Shown: positions 44,176 to 53,969, counted from the first letter of the stretch. The stretch: DNA of 64,000 bases from Sagittula sp. P11 (GCF_002814095.1 NZ_CP021914.1:248001-312000); one strand, 5' to 3'. Notes: generated from the letters alone by a model not told the origin. Translations and numbers: made by a program.

Positions 44176-45696
44176 ATGAGCACCCCTCTCAAGCAGACCA
44201 CCGCCGACACGATGGCAGCCTGCGGCGCGACCGCCGATCTTGCCGTCGCGGGCGGCATGTCCGTCATCTCTCCCGTGACCGGCGAGCCCGTCGCCAGCCT
44301 TGCCGAGCATTCCGTCCCCGACACCGAGGCCGCCATCGCCAAGGCCAACGACGCCTTCCGCACCTGGCGGCTTGTCCCTGCCCCTCGCCGTGGTGAGCTG
44401 GTGCGCCTCTTCGCCGAAGAGCTGCGCAAGGCCAAGGAAGACCTGGGCCGCATGGTCTCCATCGAGGCGGGCAAATCCCCGTCCGAAGGCCTTGGCGAAG
44501 TGCAGGAGATGATCGACATCTGCGACTTCGCGGTTGGCCTCTCGCGCCAGCTCTACGGCCTGACCATCGCCACCGAACGCCCCGGCCACCGCATGATGGA
44601 AACCTGGCATCCGCTGGGCGTAGTCGGCATCATCACGGCATTCAACTTCCCCTGCGCGCCGTGGTGCTGGAACGCGGCCCTCGCTCTGGTCTGCGGCGAT
44701 CCGGTGATCTGGAAGCCGTCCGAAAAGACCCCGCTGACCGCGCTGGCCTGCCAGGCGGTGTTCGAACGCGCGCTGGCGCGTTTCGGTGACGACGCGCCCG
44801 AAGGCCTCAGCCAGGTGCTGGTCGGCGGCCCCGCCGTGGGCGAGGCGCTGGTGGACAGCCCTAAGGTCGCGCTGATCTCGGCCACCGGGTCCACCCGCAT
44901 GGGCCGGATCGTCGGCCCCAAGGTCGCGGCGCGCTTCGGCAAGTGCATCCTCGAACTAGGCGGCAACAACGCCGGTATCGTCTGCCCCTCTGCCGATCTG
45001 GACATGGCGCTGCGCGCCATCGCCTTCGGCGCGATGGGCACGGCGGGCCAGCGCTGCACCACCATGCGCCGGCTCTTCGTGCATGACAGCATCTATGATC
45101 AGATCGTGCCCGCGCTGAAGAAGGCCTACACCTCCGTTTCGGTGGGCAATCCGCTGGAAACCGAGGCGCTGGTCGGCCCGCTGATCGACAAGACGGCCTT
45201 CGACTCCATGGGTGAGGCGCTGAAGGAAGCGGCCGGGCTGGGCGGGACTGTTCACGGCGGCGAGCGCCAGGACGTCGGTCCGGAGACGGCCTATTACGTC
45301 AAGCCCGCGCTGGTCGAGATGCCGAAGCAGGAAGGCCCGATGCTGCGGGAGACCTTCGCCCCGATCCTATACGTGATGAAGTACAGCGACTTCGACGAGG
45401 TGCTCGAGCTGCACAACGATGTCGGCGGCGGGCTGTCCTCTTCGATCTTCACCACGGACCTGCGCGAGATGGAAACCTTCCTTTCGGCACGCGGATCTGA
45501 CTGCGGCATTGCCAACGTCAACATCGGCACCTCGGGCGCCGAGATCGGTGGCGCCTTCGGCGGCGAGAAAGAGACCGGCGGCGGCCGCGAAAGCGGTTCG
45601 GACGCATGGCGCGCCTACATGCGCCGTGCCACCAACACGATCAACTACTCGCGCGAGTTGCCGCTGGCACAGGGCGTGGTCTTCAATATCGACTGA
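44176..45696 (+). CDS. amaB: Aldehyde dehydrogenase, ALDH7 (2-aminoadipate semialdehyde) type
   Basis: 506 residues. ALDH7 traits: GVVGIITAFNFPCAPWCWNAALALVCGDPVIWKPSEKTPLT, active-site region ILELGGNN with the Glu and GTAGQRCTTMRRLFVHD with the catalytic Cys, and C-terminal GGAFGGEKETGGGRESGSDAWRAYMRR. ALDH7/AmaB oxidises 2-aminoadipate 6-semialdehyde (in equilibrium with piperideine-6-carboxylate) to 2-aminoadipate. It lies between hglS and the aminotransferase, two bases before the latter, so the pathway order supports this reading. AAGGAA precedes the ATG. Confidence 0.85.
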   Translation: MSTPLKQTTADTMAACGATADLAVAGGMSVISPVTGEPVASLAEHSVPDTEAAIAKANDAFRTWRLVPAPRRGELVRLFAEELRKAKEDLGRMVSIEAGKSPSEGLGEVQEMIDICDFAVGLSRQLYGLTIATERPGHRMMETWHPLGVVGIITAFNFPCAPWCWNAALALVCGDPVIWKPSEKTPLTALACQAVFERALARFGDDAPEGLSQVLVGGPAVGEALVDSPKVALISATGSTRMGRIVGPKVAARFGKCILELGGNNAGIVCPSADLDMALRAIAFGAMGTAGQRCTTMRRLFVHDSIYDQIVPALKKAYTSVSVGNPLETEALVGPLIDKTAFDSMGEALKEAAGLGGTVHGGERQDVGPETAYYVKPALVEMPKQEGPMLRETFAPILYVMKYSDFDEVLELHNDVGGGLSSSIFTTDLREMETFLSARGSDCGIANVNIGTSGAEIGGAFGGEKETGGGRESGSDAWRAYMRRATNTINYSRELPLAQGVVFNID

Positions 45697-45698
45697 CC

Positions 45699-46931
45699 AT
45701 GAACACCGCAGTCGCATCAGACTTCCGGCCCGCCGAGCGCATCGAGTCGCTCGGCGTGTCCGAAATCCTCGCGATCGGGGCGCGTGCTGCAGAGCTGCGC
45801 GCCTCGGGTCGCGACATCATCAGTCTCGGGGCGGGCGAGCCTGATTTCGACACGCCCGACCACATCAAGCAGGCAGCCTGGGACGCCATGCAGCGCGGGG
45901 AGACCAAGTACACCGCGCTGCCCGGCACCGCCGCGCTCAGGACCGCGATTGCCGGCAAGTTCGCCCGCGAGAACGGACTGAGCTATTCAACGTCCGAGAT
46001 CATCGCCTGCACCGGCGCCAAGCAGGTGATCTACAACGCCATGATGGCGTCGCTGAATCCCGGCGACGAGGTCATCATCCCAACCCCCTACTGGGTCACC
46101 TATTCCGATATCGTCGAGCTTTGCGGCGGCATTCCGGTTCTGGTGCCCTGCGCCGCCGAGCAGGGCTTCCGACTGAGCGCCACGCAGCTGCGCGAGGCGA
46201 TCACGCCGCGCACCCGCTGGCTGATGCTGAACTCGCCCTCCAACCCGTCGGGTGCGGCCTATGCGGCCGAACACCTGCGGCCGCTCTTGGATGTGCTGCT
46301 GGAGGAACCGCATGTCTGGCTGATGGTCGACGACATGTACGAACACATCGTCTACGATGGTTTTCGCCATGTCACCCCGGTGGCCATCGAGCCCGCGCTG
46401 AAAGAGCGTACCCTGACCATAAACGGCGTCTCCAAGGCCTATGCGATGACCGGCTGGCGCCTTGGCTATGCCGGTGGTCCCGTGCCGCTGATCAAGGCCA
46501 TGACGGTGATCCAGAGTCAGTCGACCTCGGCCGCGAACACGATCAGCCAGGCGGCAACCATCGCCGCACTGGAGGGGCCGCAGGATTTCCTGGCGGAACG
46601 GGCCGAAGCCTTCCGCGCCCGCCGCGATCTTGTGGTTGACGCGCTGAATGCCATCCCCGGCCTTGCCTGTCGCAGTCCCGAAGGCGCCTTTTATGCCTTC
46701 GCCGAATGCGGTGGTGTGATGGGGCGCCAGACGCCGGACGGAACGCGGCTGGACACCGACCGCGCGTTCTGCGCCTGGCTGATGGAAACGGCGGATGTTG
46801 CAGTCGTGCCGGGCACCGCCTTCGGCCTGCCGGGGCATTTCCGCGTGTCCTACGCCACCGACACCGAAACGCTGAAGACCGCTATGGCCCGCATCGCGGC
46901 TGCCTGTGCAACCCTGTCGGATCCGGCCTGA
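45699..46931 (+). CDS. Class I aminotransferase, probable 2-aminoadipate transaminase
   Basis: 410 residues, PLP fold type I (AspC/subgroup Ib). GAGEPDFDTPDHIKQAA, PTPYWVTYSDIV, NSPSNPSGAAY, and the PLP lysine in NGVSKAYAMTGWRLGYAGG. C-terminal VVPGTAFGLPGHFRVSYATD holds the substrate Arg. In this operon, removal of the amino group of 2-aminoadipate to give 2-oxoadipate is the expected step; aspartate or other substrates cannot be excluded from sequence. It starts two bases after the ALDH stop. Confidence 0.83.
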   Translation: MNTAVASDFRPAERIESLGVSEILAIGARAAELRASGRDIISLGAGEPDFDTPDHIKQAAWDAMQRGETKYTALPGTAALRTAIAGKFARENGLSYSTSEIIACTGAKQVIYNAMMASLNPGDEVIIPTPYWVTYSDIVELCGGIPVLVPCAAEQGFRLSATQLREAITPRTRWLMLNSPSNPSGAAYAAEHLRPLLDVLLEEPHVWLMVDDMYEHIVYDGFRHVTPVAIEPALKERTLTINGVSKAYAMTGWRLGYAGGPVPLIKAMTVIQSQSTSAANTISQAATIAALEGPQDFLAERAEAFRARRDLVVDALNAIPGLACRSPEGAFYAFAECGGVMGRQTPDGTRLDTDRAFCAWLMETADVAVVPGTAFGLPGHFRVSYATDTETLKTAMARIAAACATLSDPA

Positions 46932-47117
46932 ATAAACATCCGGGACGCCGGGAAGCCGGCGTCCTCTCCTGCAAGGGCTGGGCCATGACACCCTGCGCAG
47001 ACAGTCGGGACACTTGAGCCGCTGCCGGATCTTCGTCACAACGGCTGGCGCTGGAGGTTCGTGTGAAACGGATCGGCTGACGGCGTGCCTGCGCCGCGAT
47101 CGGGATGGAGACCGCCA

Positions 47118-48143
47118 ATGTCTGACAGTGGAACCTCAGGGTCTACATCGCCTTGGTCCGCGCAGGCGCGCGGGGACGGCCTGCTTTACCTGTCCTCGGC
47201 CGACATCGAGAGCCTGAACCTCTCTCCCACGGCACTGCGCCGCGCCATTGCTGCAGCGATCCGGCAGCGGTCCGCACCCGTCCGTGGCGGCGGCCTGAAG
47301 ACGCGGGTGCAGCTGGATGAGGGCCGCTTCTTCATGTCGATGTCCGATGCGGATGACGGGCTTGGTCTGGGCGTGACCAAGTGGATCGGATACTCGGCCG
47401 ACAACGCGCGGCGCGACCTTCCTGCCATCAGTGCGCAGATCATCGTGAACGATGCCGTCACTGGCCGCGCCGTGGCGATCATGGACGGCAGCTGGATCAC
47501 GACACACCGCACCGCTGCCCTGTCAGCCCTCGCGGCCGAGGCGCTGGCCAGGCCGGGCGCGTCCAACCTCGGCGTGTTGGGGTGCGGCGTGCAGGCGCAC
47601 AGCAACCTCTCGGCGCTGGCGGACGTGCTGCCTAGGCTGCGCAGGGTCCGCGCGTTTTCACGCAGCACGGCGTCGGCGGAGGCGCTTGCGCTGCGGGCAC
47701 GCGAGATGGGGTTCGAAGCCGAGGTCATGCAGGACCCCGAGGCGCTCGCCGCCGCGAGCGACGTGGTGGTGAGCTGCCTGCCCAGCATCGACAGCATCCC
47801 GCCCATCGTACGCCCGCAGGTGTTGCGCCCCGGAGCGCTGGCAATCGGGGTCGACCTCGGGCGCGCATGGCATCGCGATGGCCTCACGGACTATCTGGAC
47901 GGATTCTTCACCGACGATCTTGCCGCGCTCGAACGCAACGGCGGCAATGCGGCTCTGGCGCATCAAGGCCGCTATGATGGCGACCTCGCCGCACTCCTGA
48001 CTGGAGCGCATCCCGGCCGCGTGGACGATGCGCAGCGCCTGATGTTCCTGTTCCCCGGCATGCCGCTGGCCGACCTGGCGGTCGCACGGCTTGCAATGAC
48101 GGAGGCTGCCGAAAAAGGTCTCGGCACCCTGCTGCCCCGCTGA
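47118..48143 (+). CDS. Ornithine cyclodeaminase/mu-crystallin-family ketimine reductase
   Basis: 341 residues. NAD(P) fold with GVLGCGVQAHSNLSAL, and the family segment GWITTHRT-like SWITTHRTAALSALAAEAL. Members deaminate ornithine or reduce cyclic ketimines such as piperideine-2-carboxylate to pipecolate. Beside hglS, ALDH7 and an aminotransferase the ketimine reductase role is favoured, feeding pipecolate into the same route. ATG 47118 follows GGATGGAG. It ends at a strong hairpin and converges on the next gene. Confidence 0.75.
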   Translation: MSDSGTSGSTSPWSAQARGDGLLYLSSADIESLNLSPTALRRAIAAAIRQRSAPVRGGGLKTRVQLDEGRFFMSMSDADDGLGLGVTKWIGYSADNARRDLPAISAQIIVNDAVTGRAVAIMDGSWITTHRTAALSALAAEALARPGASNLGVLGCGVQAHSNLSALADVLPRLRRVRAFSRSTASAEALALRAREMGFEAEVMQDPEALAAASDVVVSCLPSIDSIPPIVRPQVLRPGALAIGVDLGRAWHRDGLTDYLDGFFTDDLAALERNGGNAALAHQGRYDGDLAALLTGAHPGRVDDAQRLMFLFPGMPLADLAVARLAMTEAAEKGLGTLLPR

Positions 48144-48240
48144 CCGGGCACGCATCACGGCCACAGGCACGGGCACCACTGTGAGCGGCCCCGGACCGAG
48201 CTGGTCAATAGCGCTGCGACCCACTTCAGCCCTTTCACTG

Positions 48241-48273
48241 GACCATGGGCGCAGGCATGCGTCGCCCATGGTC
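48241..48273. terminator. Hairpin between convergent genes
   Basis: Perfect 11-base arms GACCATGGGCG and CGCCCATGGTC around an 11-base loop, between the ketimine reductase gene and the oppositely oriented gene at 48.3 kb. Likely bidirectional terminator. Confidence 0.55.
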
Positions 48274-48292
48274 TACCTTCGTAGGCGCGGCC

Positions 48293-49372
48293 TCAGGCCG
48301 GTTCGGACATCAGCCTGTCGCGCAGCGCGAGCATGTCCGTGCAGACATCTTCGAGGTCCGCAACGTCGAAGCCGTCCGCATGGGCAAACCCTTCGGCGTG
48401 CAGCAACTCGGCGAGCCGACCGTTATAGCTCGCCCGTCCACCCGAGACGGTAAGCCCGCCCGCGTGTTCGAACGCGTCGTTCCAGGCGATGGCTTCGGCC
48501 TCGGTGACGCTGCCGGGCAGATCAAGGCTCAACACCCCGGTCTGTGACAGTTTCACGGGATATCCACCCGGCAGGCCATTCGGCCCAGGAACGTGCCCGG
48601 TCCAGGCGGCTCCGGCTGCAAGGGCCAGGATCAGGGTGACGCCGCTGGCCCCCGAGATCTCGATGGCGGGCTCCGGCGTCAGCTTGCACTCGGAGAAGGT
48701 CGCGAAGGGGTCGGTAATCTCACGATCATCGGAGAAGATGCGCGGCGCGGGGCCGGCGCGCTCTGCCGCTGGCTGGCGCCAGGGTTTGAGGCACTGGTAA
48801 TGTGCCAACACCCTCAGCGTGCCCGCCGGACGCGCGCTGGCGCCACGGAAGACGTTTGACAGGATCGCGACATTGCCGGTCCCGCACAGCACGTCATGGC
48901 CCATGGCCGTGATCATCCCGTTGACCACGTCCGGGAAGGAGCAGTTGATCAGCGGTGTCGTCGGGCACAGCTTGCTGATTGCTGCCGCCATGCGCGCGGA
49001 CATCAGCGCCTGGAAGACGGCGGTGGCGCTGAGCCCGCCTTCGGCCACCAGCTCTGTCCAGCGCGACCCCTTGTCCGAGATCACCGAGGAGGTCTGGATC
49101 GACGCCGCCTGTACCACGATGCGGGGCTGTAATTCCGACAGGAGCGCCTCGCTCGCGCCCTCCTCAAGCAGGTCGATCCGGTGCGCCCTGAAGCCGGCAG
49201 GCGTGCCGAACATGGCGGCCCGGGCATTGCCCGCGGTCTGCAGCCATTGCAGCCGGTCGACGTTGCGCCCGGCGATGACCACCGAGACAGGCTCTTTTGC
49301 GGTGGCCGCGATGTCGAGAGCGATGCGGCCGGCGAACATTCCGGTGCCGGTGATGAGAACGTCGGTCGTCAT
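48293..49372 (-). CDS. NAD(P)-binding, saccharopine dehydrogenase-like protein
   Basis: 359 residues. N-terminal Rossmann segment VLITGTGMFAGRIALDIA with AGRN at the cofactor site; the layout resembles saccharopine-dehydrogenase-like proteins, but catalytic residues cannot be matched confidently. It overlaps the upstream CoA ligase by ATGA on the same strand. A lysine-pathway neighbour makes a saccharopine-like or other amino-acid substrate tempting, yet the operon partner is a CoA ligase, so it may act on a CoA-pathway intermediate instead. Confidence 0.6.
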   Translation of the reverse strand: MTTDVLITGTGMFAGRIALDIAATAKEPVSVVIAGRNVDRLQWLQTAGNARAAMFGTPAGFRAHRIDLLEEGASEALLSELQPRIVVQAASIQTSSVISDKGSRWTELVAEGGLSATAVFQALMSARMAAAISKLCPTTPLINCSFPDVVNGMITAMGHDVLCGTGNVAILSNVFRGASARPAGTLRVLAHYQCLKPWRQPAAERAGPAPRIFSDDREITDPFATFSECKLTPEPAIEISGASGVTLILALAAGAAWTGHVPGPNGLPGGYPVKLSQTGVLSLDLPGSVTEAEAIAWNDAFEHAGGLTVSGGRASYNGRLAELLHAEGFAHADGFDVADLEDVCTDMLALRDRLMSEPA

Positions 49373-50892
49373 ACGGTGTGGGCCTTTCTGGTGTTCTTGC
49401 GTTCCCAGCGTTCGGGCGACTTCGGCAAGAGATGCTTGCGGATCCGCTGGCTTGGCGTCTTGGGGAACTCGTCGATGAAGGCGATGAAGCGCGGCTGCTG
49501 GTAGGGGGCGAGCTTGTCGCTCAACCAGCGGCTGATCTCCTCGGCATCCGGTTTGGTACCGGGGGTTGGCCGCACGAAAAGCTGGATGTCATATTCGCCG
49601 ATTTCGGCGGGCACACCGACCATGGCGGATTCCTCGATCTGCGGGTGCCGGTTGGCAACGCTTTCGACTTCGTGTGCCGAGACGTTCTCGCCCATGCAGC
49701 GCACGCTGTCGCCCACCCTGCCATGGAACCGCAGCATACCGTCCTCGCCCCAAGAGCCGGTGTCACCGGTGTGGAACCCGTCTGGCTGCAGCGCCTTGGC
49801 GGTGGCCTCGGGTGCCTTGTGGTAGCCTGCGAAGATTGCGCCCTCGATGGTCGAGGTGATGACCAGTTCGCCACGTCCCTCTCCCGGTCCGAGGATGCGG
49901 CCTGTGTCATCCTTCACCTGAATGTCGAACCAAGGCAGCGGTCGACCGATGGCCCCCACGACCCCTTCGACATTGGCGCAGCTGATCGACGAAGCCTCGG
50001 TTTGGCCGTAACACTCCTTGATGGTGATGCCGAAACGGTCCTCGAAATCGCGCCATGCGGAGGCAGGGCAGCCGCCGCCCCATGCGACGCGCACGCCATG
50101 GCTGCGGTCAAGCTCGGAGGGCGGCTGCTTGAGCAGGATCTGCGGGATACCGCCGAGATGGTGGATGTGGGTGCAGCGCGCAGTAGACACCTGCTGCCAG
50201 AACTGGCTGGCCGAGAATTTCTCGGCGATGGTGAGGGTGACATTGCGCAGGATCGGCAGGACCAGGACCTGCGCGCCGCCGACATGATAGAACGGCTCCC
50301 ACATGAAGAGATTGTCGCCGTCCTGCAGGTTGCCCACCTCCTCCACACCGCGCGCGGCGATCTCGAGCATGGTCTGGGTAACGAGCACGCCCTTGGCAGG
50401 CCCGGTGGTGCCGGAGGTGAACATGATCGCCGCGAGGCCCATGGGCCCCGCCACGTCATATCGGGGCCGGACGGCGGGGGCGCCGGGAAGATCGCGACTG
50501 TGCAGCACGAGGATGCCTTCGCGCGGCTGCGCCTCGCAGGCGGCAAGCGTGGCTTCGAGCTCCGGATCGCATACCGCGATGGCGGCGTCCACCAAGCGGA
50601 TTGCATGCACCAGCCCGTCGCCGACGAGCGCCGGGTTCACCGGCACCCAGACCATGCCCGCGCGCAGAAGCCCATGGATGAGAGCAAGCGAGGCGGGACT
50701 GTTGCGTGTCATCACGGCCACCGTGTCACCGGGGCGCACGCCATGGTCGGCAAGCCAGGCGATCATCGCGTCGGCGGCATCTGACAGTTGCCGGAAGCTG
50801 AGTTCGGTGCCTTCGGTGGTACGGGCAAAGACGCGATCGGGGGTCCTGTCGGCCTGTTGGATGAAGGACTTTGCCAAGCCTTGGATGTTCAT
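49369..50892 (-). CDS. AMP-dependent acyl-CoA ligase (CaiC-like), second copy
   Basis: 507 residues of the ANL superfamily. ATP loop MFTSGTTGPAKGVLVT, KECYGQTEASS, HTGDTGSWGEDGMLRFHGR, and terminal Lys in SQRIRKHLLP. The middle region (FSASQFW, THIHHLGG, LLKQPPSELDRSH, VAWGGGCP) aligns closely with the ligase at 37.9 kb, so they are paralogs with probably related acid substrates. ATG 50892 follows GAGGAA. It starts an ATGA-linked pair with the saccharopine-dehydrogenase-like gene and lies 65 nt after the ABC permease gene. Confidence 0.87.
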   Translation of the reverse strand: MNIQGLAKSFIQQADRTPDRVFARTTEGTELSFRQLSDAADAMIAWLADHGVRPGDTVAVMTRNSPASLALIHGLLRAGMVWVPVNPALVGDGLVHAIRLVDAAIAVCDPELEATLAACEAQPREGILVLHSRDLPGAPAVRPRYDVAGPMGLAAIMFTSGTTGPAKGVLVTQTMLEIAARGVEEVGNLQDGDNLFMWEPFYHVGGAQVLVLPILRNVTLTIAEKFSASQFWQQVSTARCTHIHHLGGIPQILLKQPPSELDRSHGVRVAWGGGCPASAWRDFEDRFGITIKECYGQTEASSISCANVEGVVGAIGRPLPWFDIQVKDDTGRILGPGEGRGELVITSTIEGAIFAGYHKAPEATAKALQPDGFHTGDTGSWGEDGMLRFHGRVGDSVRCMGENVSAHEVESVANRHPQIEESAMVGVPAEIGEYDIQLFVRPTPGTKPDAEEISRWLSDKLAPYQQPRFIAFIDEFPKTPSQRIRKHLLPKSPERWERKNTRKAHTV

Positions 50893-50957
50893 GTGTTTCC
50901 TCGAAATGGAACAGAGAGCCGCGCCACGGTTCAGGCGGCGCGGCGTACAGGGTGTCT

Positions 50958-52727
50958 TCAGGACTTCTGGACGCGTTGGGCCACAAGCAGGATCAGCGTG
51001 ACGATGACCAGCACCACAACGGACACGGCGGCCAGCGTCGGGTTGAGCTGCAGGTACATGTCGTCCCACATCTGCTTGGGCAGGGTCGATTTCAGACCGC
51101 CCGAGATGAACAGCGCGATGGTAAGCTCGTCAAAGCTGGTGACGAAGGCGAAGAGCGCCGCCGAGATGATGCCGCCCCGCAGAAGCGGCAGCGTGATCAA
51201 TCTGAGGACCTTGATCCGCCCTGCCCCCAGCGTGGCCGCCGCCTGGTCAAGCCGCCAGTCGTAGCCCTTGAGCACCGCGCCGATGGCAATGAAGGTGAAG
51301 GGGATCGCGAGCAGCGTGTGACCGATGATCAGTCCGATGTTGGAGGCCACGAGCCCGATCTGGGCCATCAGGTAGAACAGGCCCACCGCGATGACGATGC
51401 GCGGCACGATCATCGGTGCGAGCATCAGGCCGAAGACCGTCTTGCCGAACTTGCTGTCCGAACGCGCCAGCGCCAGTGCCGCCATGCCGCCCAGAAGGGT
51501 GGCCAGGATGGCGGTGGCGAAAGCCACGCCGAAGCTGCGTAGGGTGGCCGAGATCCAGATCTGCGAACCGAAATACTCGGAGAACCAACGGGTGGAATAG
51601 GACGGCGGCGGGAAGGCCAGCGTCTGTTCGCCCGTGAAGGCCAGCGGCAGCACGATGATCGCGGGCGCCAGCAGGAATAGGAACAGCACCCCTAGATAGA
51701 CGCCACGGAGCGGCCTCGGGGCCTCGTCGCCGCGATCACCCAGATGGTTGAACGGCGAGCAGATCCAGGCAAGCCCGTTCAGCACTCTCTGACCCGCACG
51801 GCGCAGCCACCGCACGCCCTTCTTCGAACCCTTGGTCCCCTCGGAGCTGGCCTGCGTCAGCGAAGAAAGCCCGAAGAACTGGTCGTAGATCCAGATCGCC
51901 ACGAGGGCGGCCGCCACCAGCATCACCGACAGCACCGCGGCAAAGGCCCAGTTCACCAGCTCCTGCACCTGCATGATGATGATCTGAGCCAGCATCGTCT
52001 GGCTCCGGCCGCCAAGATAGGCCGGTACGATGAAGAAGCCGAGCGACGTGATGAAGGTCAGGAGCCCCCCGGCGGCAACCCCGGGCAAGGCCAGCGGAAA
52101 TTCGATCAGCCAGAACCGCTGAGAACGTTTCGCGCCGAGGCTGCCGGCGGCCAGCGGCAGGCGCTGGTCGATGCCGGTCATTACCGGCACCATGGTCAGG
52201 ATGGCCAGCGGCATCATTGCGTGGACCATGCCGACCAGCACGCCGAACTCGTTGTACATGAGATCCAGCGAGCTTTCGGTCACTCCCGAGCCGGTCAGGA
52301 TCGAATTGAAGAGGCCGCGGTCACCCAGCATGATCATCCATGCGAATGTCTTGACCAGGTACGAGGTCCAGAACGGCAACAGCACCAGGAACAGCCACTT
52401 GTTGCGGCTCTTGTCAGGAAGCCGGGCCAGCCACGCGGCGACCGGGTAGCCCAGCAGCACCGAGAAGAAGGCCGTGAGCATCGAGATCCGGAAGGTGATC
52501 CACAGAATGCGCATGTAGACCGGGGTGTCGGCGAGGTGCTGGTAGTGCTCAAGCGTCGCGCCGCCGGTCTCACCGCCTGTGAAGCTCAGGCCGATGAGGC
52601 GCAGCATGGGCAGCAGAAGGAAGACGGCCACGAAAGCCAGCGCGGGCGCGGCAAGCCACATCGGGCCGACCCTCAGCCGCGAGAGGGCGCTGCCACGGGC
52701 GAAGATATCAGAGGCCAGACTGCTCAT
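50958..52727 (-). CDS. ABC transporter permease, two PotB/PotC-like units fused
   Basis: 589 residues with about twelve membrane helices. Two binding-protein-dependent permease halves: the first has an EAA-type loop around AGSLGAKRSQRFWLIEFPLALPG, the second around AATLGAGRIKVLRLITLPLLRGG. They are joined by a soluble linker (EGTKGSKKGVRW) near residue 300. Usually polyamine/opine-type systems have two separate genes. With the ATPase (overlapping by ATGA) and the binding protein upstream this is a complete importer. Confidence 0.87.
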   Translation of the reverse strand: MSSLASDIFARGSALSRLRVGPMWLAAPALAFVAVFLLLPMLRLIGLSFTGGETGGATLEHYQHLADTPVYMRILWITFRISMLTAFFSVLLGYPVAAWLARLPDKSRNKWLFLVLLPFWTSYLVKTFAWMIMLGDRGLFNSILTGSGVTESSLDLMYNEFGVLVGMVHAMMPLAILTMVPVMTGIDQRLPLAAGSLGAKRSQRFWLIEFPLALPGVAAGGLLTFITSLGFFIVPAYLGGRSQTMLAQIIIMQVQELVNWAFAAVLSVMLVAAALVAIWIYDQFFGLSSLTQASSEGTKGSKKGVRWLRRAGQRVLNGLAWICSPFNHLGDRGDEAPRPLRGVYLGVLFLFLLAPAIIVLPLAFTGEQTLAFPPPSYSTRWFSEYFGSQIWISATLRSFGVAFATAILATLLGGMAALALARSDSKFGKTVFGLMLAPMIVPRIVIAVGLFYLMAQIGLVASNIGLIIGHTLLAIPFTFIAIGAVLKGYDWRLDQAAATLGAGRIKVLRLITLPLLRGGIISAALFAFVTSFDELTIALFISGGLKSTLPKQMWDDMYLQLNPTLAAVSVVVLVIVTLILLVAQRVQKS

Positions 52728-53812
52728 GACACCACCCGGCCGGCCTCGATGGGCCAATGTACGGTGATCTCTTGGCCGACATCGGCGCCTATGGCGACGC
52801 CCGGGTCGCGCCGCAGCGTGAATTCCGTGCCGTCCGGCAACACCAGCATCAGCCGGTTGTCCGAACCGATGTAGACCACGTCGCGCAACGTGGCGCGCAG
52901 CTCGTTCATGCCGGGGCCGGTGGCCGCGCCGAGCGATACCCGCTCGGGCCGCACGATCAGCGCGTGTATTCCGGCATTGACATCGCGCGCGCCCATGCGC
53001 CCCGCAAAGGTTCCCGCAGCGGTCTTGACCAGCGTGTTGCCCTGTGCGTCGGTGCCCGCGAGCGTGCCTTCCAGCAGGTTCGAATGACCGATGAATGTGG
53101 CGGCGAAGATGGTCTCAGGATCCGAGTAGATCTCGCTGGGGGTACCCAGCTGCTCGACCTTGGCATGGTTCATCACGCAGATGCGGTCGGACATCACCAG
53201 CGCCTCTTCCTGGTCATGGGTGACGTAGATCAGCGTGGTGCCGAATTCCCTGTGCAAGCGCCGGATCTCCAGTTGCATGGTCTCGCGCAGGGCCTTGTCG
53301 AGTGCGCCGAGCGGCTCGTCCATCAGGATGATCTCGGGGCGGAAGACAAAGCAGCGCGCAAGGGCCACCCGCTGTTGCTGCCCGCCCGAAAGCTCGCGCG
53401 GGAAACGGTGCGCGAACTTGTCGAGCTGCACCTTTTCCAGCGTCTCGGCCACGGACGTCCGGATCTGTGCGGCAGGCAGGTTGCGCATCTTGAGCGGGAA
53501 CGCGACGTTATCCTCGACGGTCATGTGCGGGAAAAGCGCGTAGTGCTGGAACACCAGCCCCATGCCGCGCTCGTGAACCGGACGGTTGGTCCAGTTCTCG
53601 CCGTCAATCGAAAGCCGCCCCGATGTGGCCGGAGTCAGCCCCGACACCATCTGCAGCAGCGTGGTCTTGCCCGACCCCGACGGCCCCAGCAGCGTGAGGA
53701 ACTCACCGCGCTGGACGTCCAGCGTCGTGGGTTCGAGAGCGGTGAACGTGCCGTATTTCTTTGACAGCCCATCGATGCGGATTTTGGCGGCAGGAGCGGT
53801 GGAGATGTTCAT
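52724..53812 (-). CDS. ABC transporter ATPase, PotA-like
   Basis: 362 residues. Walker A GPSGSGKTT, Q-loop VFQHYALFPHM, signature LSGGQQQRVALARC, Walker B IILMDEPLGALD and H-loop VTHDQEEAL, followed by a C-terminal TOBE domain. It energises uptake through the fused permease; substrates of relatives are polyamines, opines, 2-aminoethylphosphonate and similar amines. ATG 53812 follows a GGAG site. Confidence 0.92.
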   Translation of the reverse strand: MNISTAPAAKIRIDGLSKKYGTFTALEPTTLDVQRGEFLTLLGPSGSGKTTLLQMVSGLTPATSGRLSIDGENWTNRPVHERGMGLVFQHYALFPHMTVEDNVAFPLKMRNLPAAQIRTSVAETLEKVQLDKFAHRFPRELSGGQQQRVALARCFVFRPEIILMDEPLGALDKALRETMQLEIRRLHREFGTTLIYVTHDQEEALVMSDRICVMNHAKVEQLGTPSEIYSDPETIFAATFIGHSNLLEGTLAGTDAQGNTLVKTAAGTFAGRMGARDVNAGIHALIVRPERVSLGAATGPGMNELRATLRDVVYIGSDNRLMLVLPDGTEFTLRRDPGVAIGADVGQEITVHWPIEAGRVVS

Positions 53813-53969
53813 GAAGGAATTGCCTCTGTCGGAGTGGGCCGGGCACCGGTCGTGTGGCGGCGACGGGCTTCGCCCGGCGACCGCGCGCAACGGCCGTCTC
53901 TGGAGTGATCGCGGGGGGCAGAGAGAGCCTGCCAGCCGCACCCGCAGGGGGCAGCTGGCAGAAGGGTGA

